Shown here: one piece after another, positions 62,079-64,000 of the stretch
How the letters are laid out: each line of letters opens with the position of its first letter
Numbering within the stretch: position 1 is the first letter of the stretch
Assembly: GCA_002105175.1 (NCBI GenBank)
Contig: MCGE01000005.1
Span: 868,001-932,000 of the forward strand
From: Absidia repens
Taxonomy: Eukaryota; Mucoromycota; Mucoromycetes; Mucorales; Cunninghamellaceae
Reading direction: 5' to 3'
DNA length: 64,000 nucleotides
Notes under the pieces: generated by a model
Databases searched by the model: none
What the model was told of the DNA's origin: nothing
What the model saw: the letters and a program-made list of their open reading frames with translations, nothing else
Position numbers and translations under genes: made by a program

Positions 62079-62225
62079 GGTTTCAAAGAAAAAGGGAGAT
62101 TGGGGGGACATCCACGCTTTTCAAAATCCAAAATATCGCTCGGCGGGATTTCAATTGGAGCTTTATTTTTTAACGCCTGCCCAGCCCATTCCCTTTTTTT
62201 TTTTTTTTTTTTAATCTATATTAAC
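62079..62225. promoter_or_regulatory. Bidirectional promoter, LARP7-like and BET2
   Basis: Only 147 bp separate the two ATGs, so both promoters share this space. A T tract (62191-62212) ends 13 bp before the BET2 ATG. It contains GGCGGGATTTCAATTGG, close to the minus-strand form of the R1 end sequence. Confidence 0.7.
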
Positions 62226-63530
62226 ATGGCTGCCACAACGAACGAACCTGCTTTGAACGAACTGCTGATACCTTTGCATGTAAAATACATACAGTCACTG
62301 GATAATAGAAAAGAAGATTTGGAATATTGGCTCACTGAACATTTACGTGTCAATGGTCTTTACTGGGGGTTGACTGCTTTAGATTTGATGAACCATGTGG
62401 AGGCTCTGCCAAAGGATGAAGTGGTGGCCTACATTAAAAGTACACAACATGAAGACGGTGGTTTTGGTGGTCACTTGCATCACGATTCGCATATATTATA
62501 TACTCTTTCTGCGATTCAAGTCTTGGTAACTTTGGATGCCCTGGATGCTATTGACGTGAATAAGGCAGTCGAATGTAAGTCATGTACTGTGTACTCACTG
62601 TATACCTTGCTTGGTCTTTCCCGCGCCCGTCCCTTCCCTTTGCCTTGAAAAAAAAAATTACTAACTATTTTTCTTCCTTTTTTTTTTATTTGCATAGATG
62701 TATCTGGTTTACAAAACCAAGATGGATCATTTTGTGGTGACAAATGGGGCGAATTGGATTCAAGGTTCTCTTATATCGCATTGTCTGCACTATCATTACT
62801 GAAGCGATTGGATACCATTGATGTACCCAAAGCAGTGGAATGGATCCTTTTATGCAAAAATTATGATGGTGGGTTTGGAAATCGTCCAGGAAGTGAATCC
62901 CACGCTGCTCAGATCTTTTGTTGCCTTGGTGCGCTGGCTATTACAAAGGCACTTCATCATGTAGACGTGGACTTGCTCTCCTGGTGGCTCTGTGAACGAC
63001 AGTTGAAAAATGGTGGATTGAATGGTCGACCCGAAAAATTGGAAGACGTAAGCTGACAATATGGGAAGCGCAAAAAGGGAAGGGAAAAGAATTCACAAAT
63101 AGTGTATATTAATCGTTATTAATTTTTTACTCGATAGGTATGTTATTCGTGGTGGGTACTTTCATCACTTTCTATTCTCGGTCGTGTACATTGGATTGAT
63201 AAGGACAAGTTGATTGCATTTATTCTATCAGCACAGGTAAGGAAAATGGTGCCATTTTTATATGACAGCGGGTGTTTGATAGTGGACGTCGAACGTGATA
63301 GGATGGTTCTTTAACACGGGAATTTTTTTTTTTGGTTTTTTTTTTTTTGTGGCATGGAATCATAGGATCCCGAGCAAGGTGGTATCTCAGATCGACCTGG
63401 CGATATGGCTGATGTTTTCCATACTGTGTTTGGTGTGGCTGGCTTGTCATTATTAGGATATCCTGGACTCAAGCAAGTAGACCCTGTCTATTGTATGCCA
63501 ACTTATGTTATAGATAGATTAGAACTTTAG
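62226..63530 (+). CDS. BET2: Rab geranylgeranyltransferase beta subunit
   Basis: Zn-dependent beta subunit that, with Bet4 and the Rab escort protein, adds geranylgeranyl to Rab GTPases. Exons: 62226-62574, 62698-63047, 63138-63236, 63366-63530, giving 320 residues. The alpha-alpha barrel repeats are visible as [78 protein letters not shown] and [19 protein letters not shown]. The Zn ligands are Asp and Cys in EDVCYSWW and His in DVFHT. Length is typical. Nearest alternatives, farnesyl- and GGTase-I beta, have different residues at the C-terminal repeat. AATAAA at 63560-63565. Confidence 0.96.
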
Positions 63531-64000
63531 GATAGCCAATATATATCTCTTTCTTCCGAAATAAATTGAAAAAAAGGTCTCCATTTTGATCATCTCTTTA
63601 TTAGTATTGAAACTGCATATAACGTTGATTCGAGGTCAAGAACGAATTTGTTTGATTGTTTGATAAAAGTGTTTGTTAATCGCAGGAAATGATATTCTGA
63701 TAAATCTTATATATTTAATTTGTACTTGTTTAATATTTTATTATTTCTGTAAATAGGAATAACATTTTATGTGGTTTATCCAACGTCGATCTGTATGTAT
63801 TCAGCATTCACCTGTATTAAAGCAGGTATATTGTTATCCATATTATTATACTATTCATTTATATAGCTATACCACACATATTATATATACTATTATCCTT
63901 TCAGATATATTGTTAGACGACGCATACATTATATATATAGTTATCCGTTTAGATATGTTGTGATATCATTCCTATTCATCTATACAATAGGGACCCGTAA
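63531..64000. other. BET2 3' flank
   Basis: AT-rich, no gene seen. The final 250 bp repeat TATTATATA / ATATAG motifs. Confidence 0.5.

Overview
The window is nuclear DNA of a filamentous fungus, most likely an early-diverging lineage such as Mucoromycota. It is AT-rich, almost every gene is cut by many short GT-AG introns (about 43-225 bp), and the products are fungal-type: urease, a Vtc4-type polyphosphate polymerase, a Cla4-type PAK kinase and Bud6. The lineage is inferred from overall similarity and gene structure; no marker in the window fixes it.

Layout. 1-2706: 3' part of a urease gene. 3858-5956: an INCENP/Sli15-like chromosomal passenger protein. 5957-8615: repeat-rich DNA. 8616-11305 (minus): PH-CRIB-kinase PAK. 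13657-15583 (minus): CTP synthase. 15917-17433 (minus): GDP-fucose-type nucleotide-sugar transporter. 17936-19225 (minus): F-box gene with two apparent frameshifts. 19447-20175 (minus): Erv1 sulfhydryl oxidase. 22531-25064: Bud6 with one apparent frameshift. 28643-30106 (minus): Sel1-repeat protein. 30488-30943: riboflavin-type deaminase. 31256-32600: Rpn11. 33168-35971 (minus): Vtc4-like SPX-VTC protein. 37171-38821 (minus): eIF4A. 40301-41606 (minus): Pep12-like syntaxin. 45762-47745 (minus): ZNF277-like zinc-finger protein. 48564-49104 (minus): ribosomal P1. 49741-51146 (minus): short-chain dehydrogenase. 54340-55317 and 55564-56528: ESCRT-III subunits CHMP3/Vps24 and CHMP1/Did2 in tandem. 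56869-58310: TMEM164-family membrane protein. 58685-59806: Pro/Ser/Thr-rich protein of unknown role. 60392-62078 (minus): LARP7-like RNA-binding protein. 62226-63530: Rab geranylgeranyltransferase beta subunit Bet2.

Most genes are unrelated housekeeping genes, as expected for a fungal chromosome. Loose themes are polarity (PAK, Bud6), endosomal traffic (syntaxin, two ESCRT-III subunits, Bet2) and phosphate/nitrogen metabolism (Vtc4, urease). The exon models were built by hand, and their codon phases close at every junction except the three frameshifts noted.

The gene-poor stretches (about 6-8.3, 12.7-13, 20.8-21.6, 26.8-27.6, 39-39.7, 42.5-45 and 52-54 kb) carry at least eight diverged copies, in both orientations, of one dispersed repeat (called R1 here). 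Two copies are longer and share the same block order. Two copies have a related piece of old coding sequence beside them. R1 is the least explained structure in the window. I saw no CRISPR array, rRNA, convincing tRNA, or metabolic or defence gene cluster.
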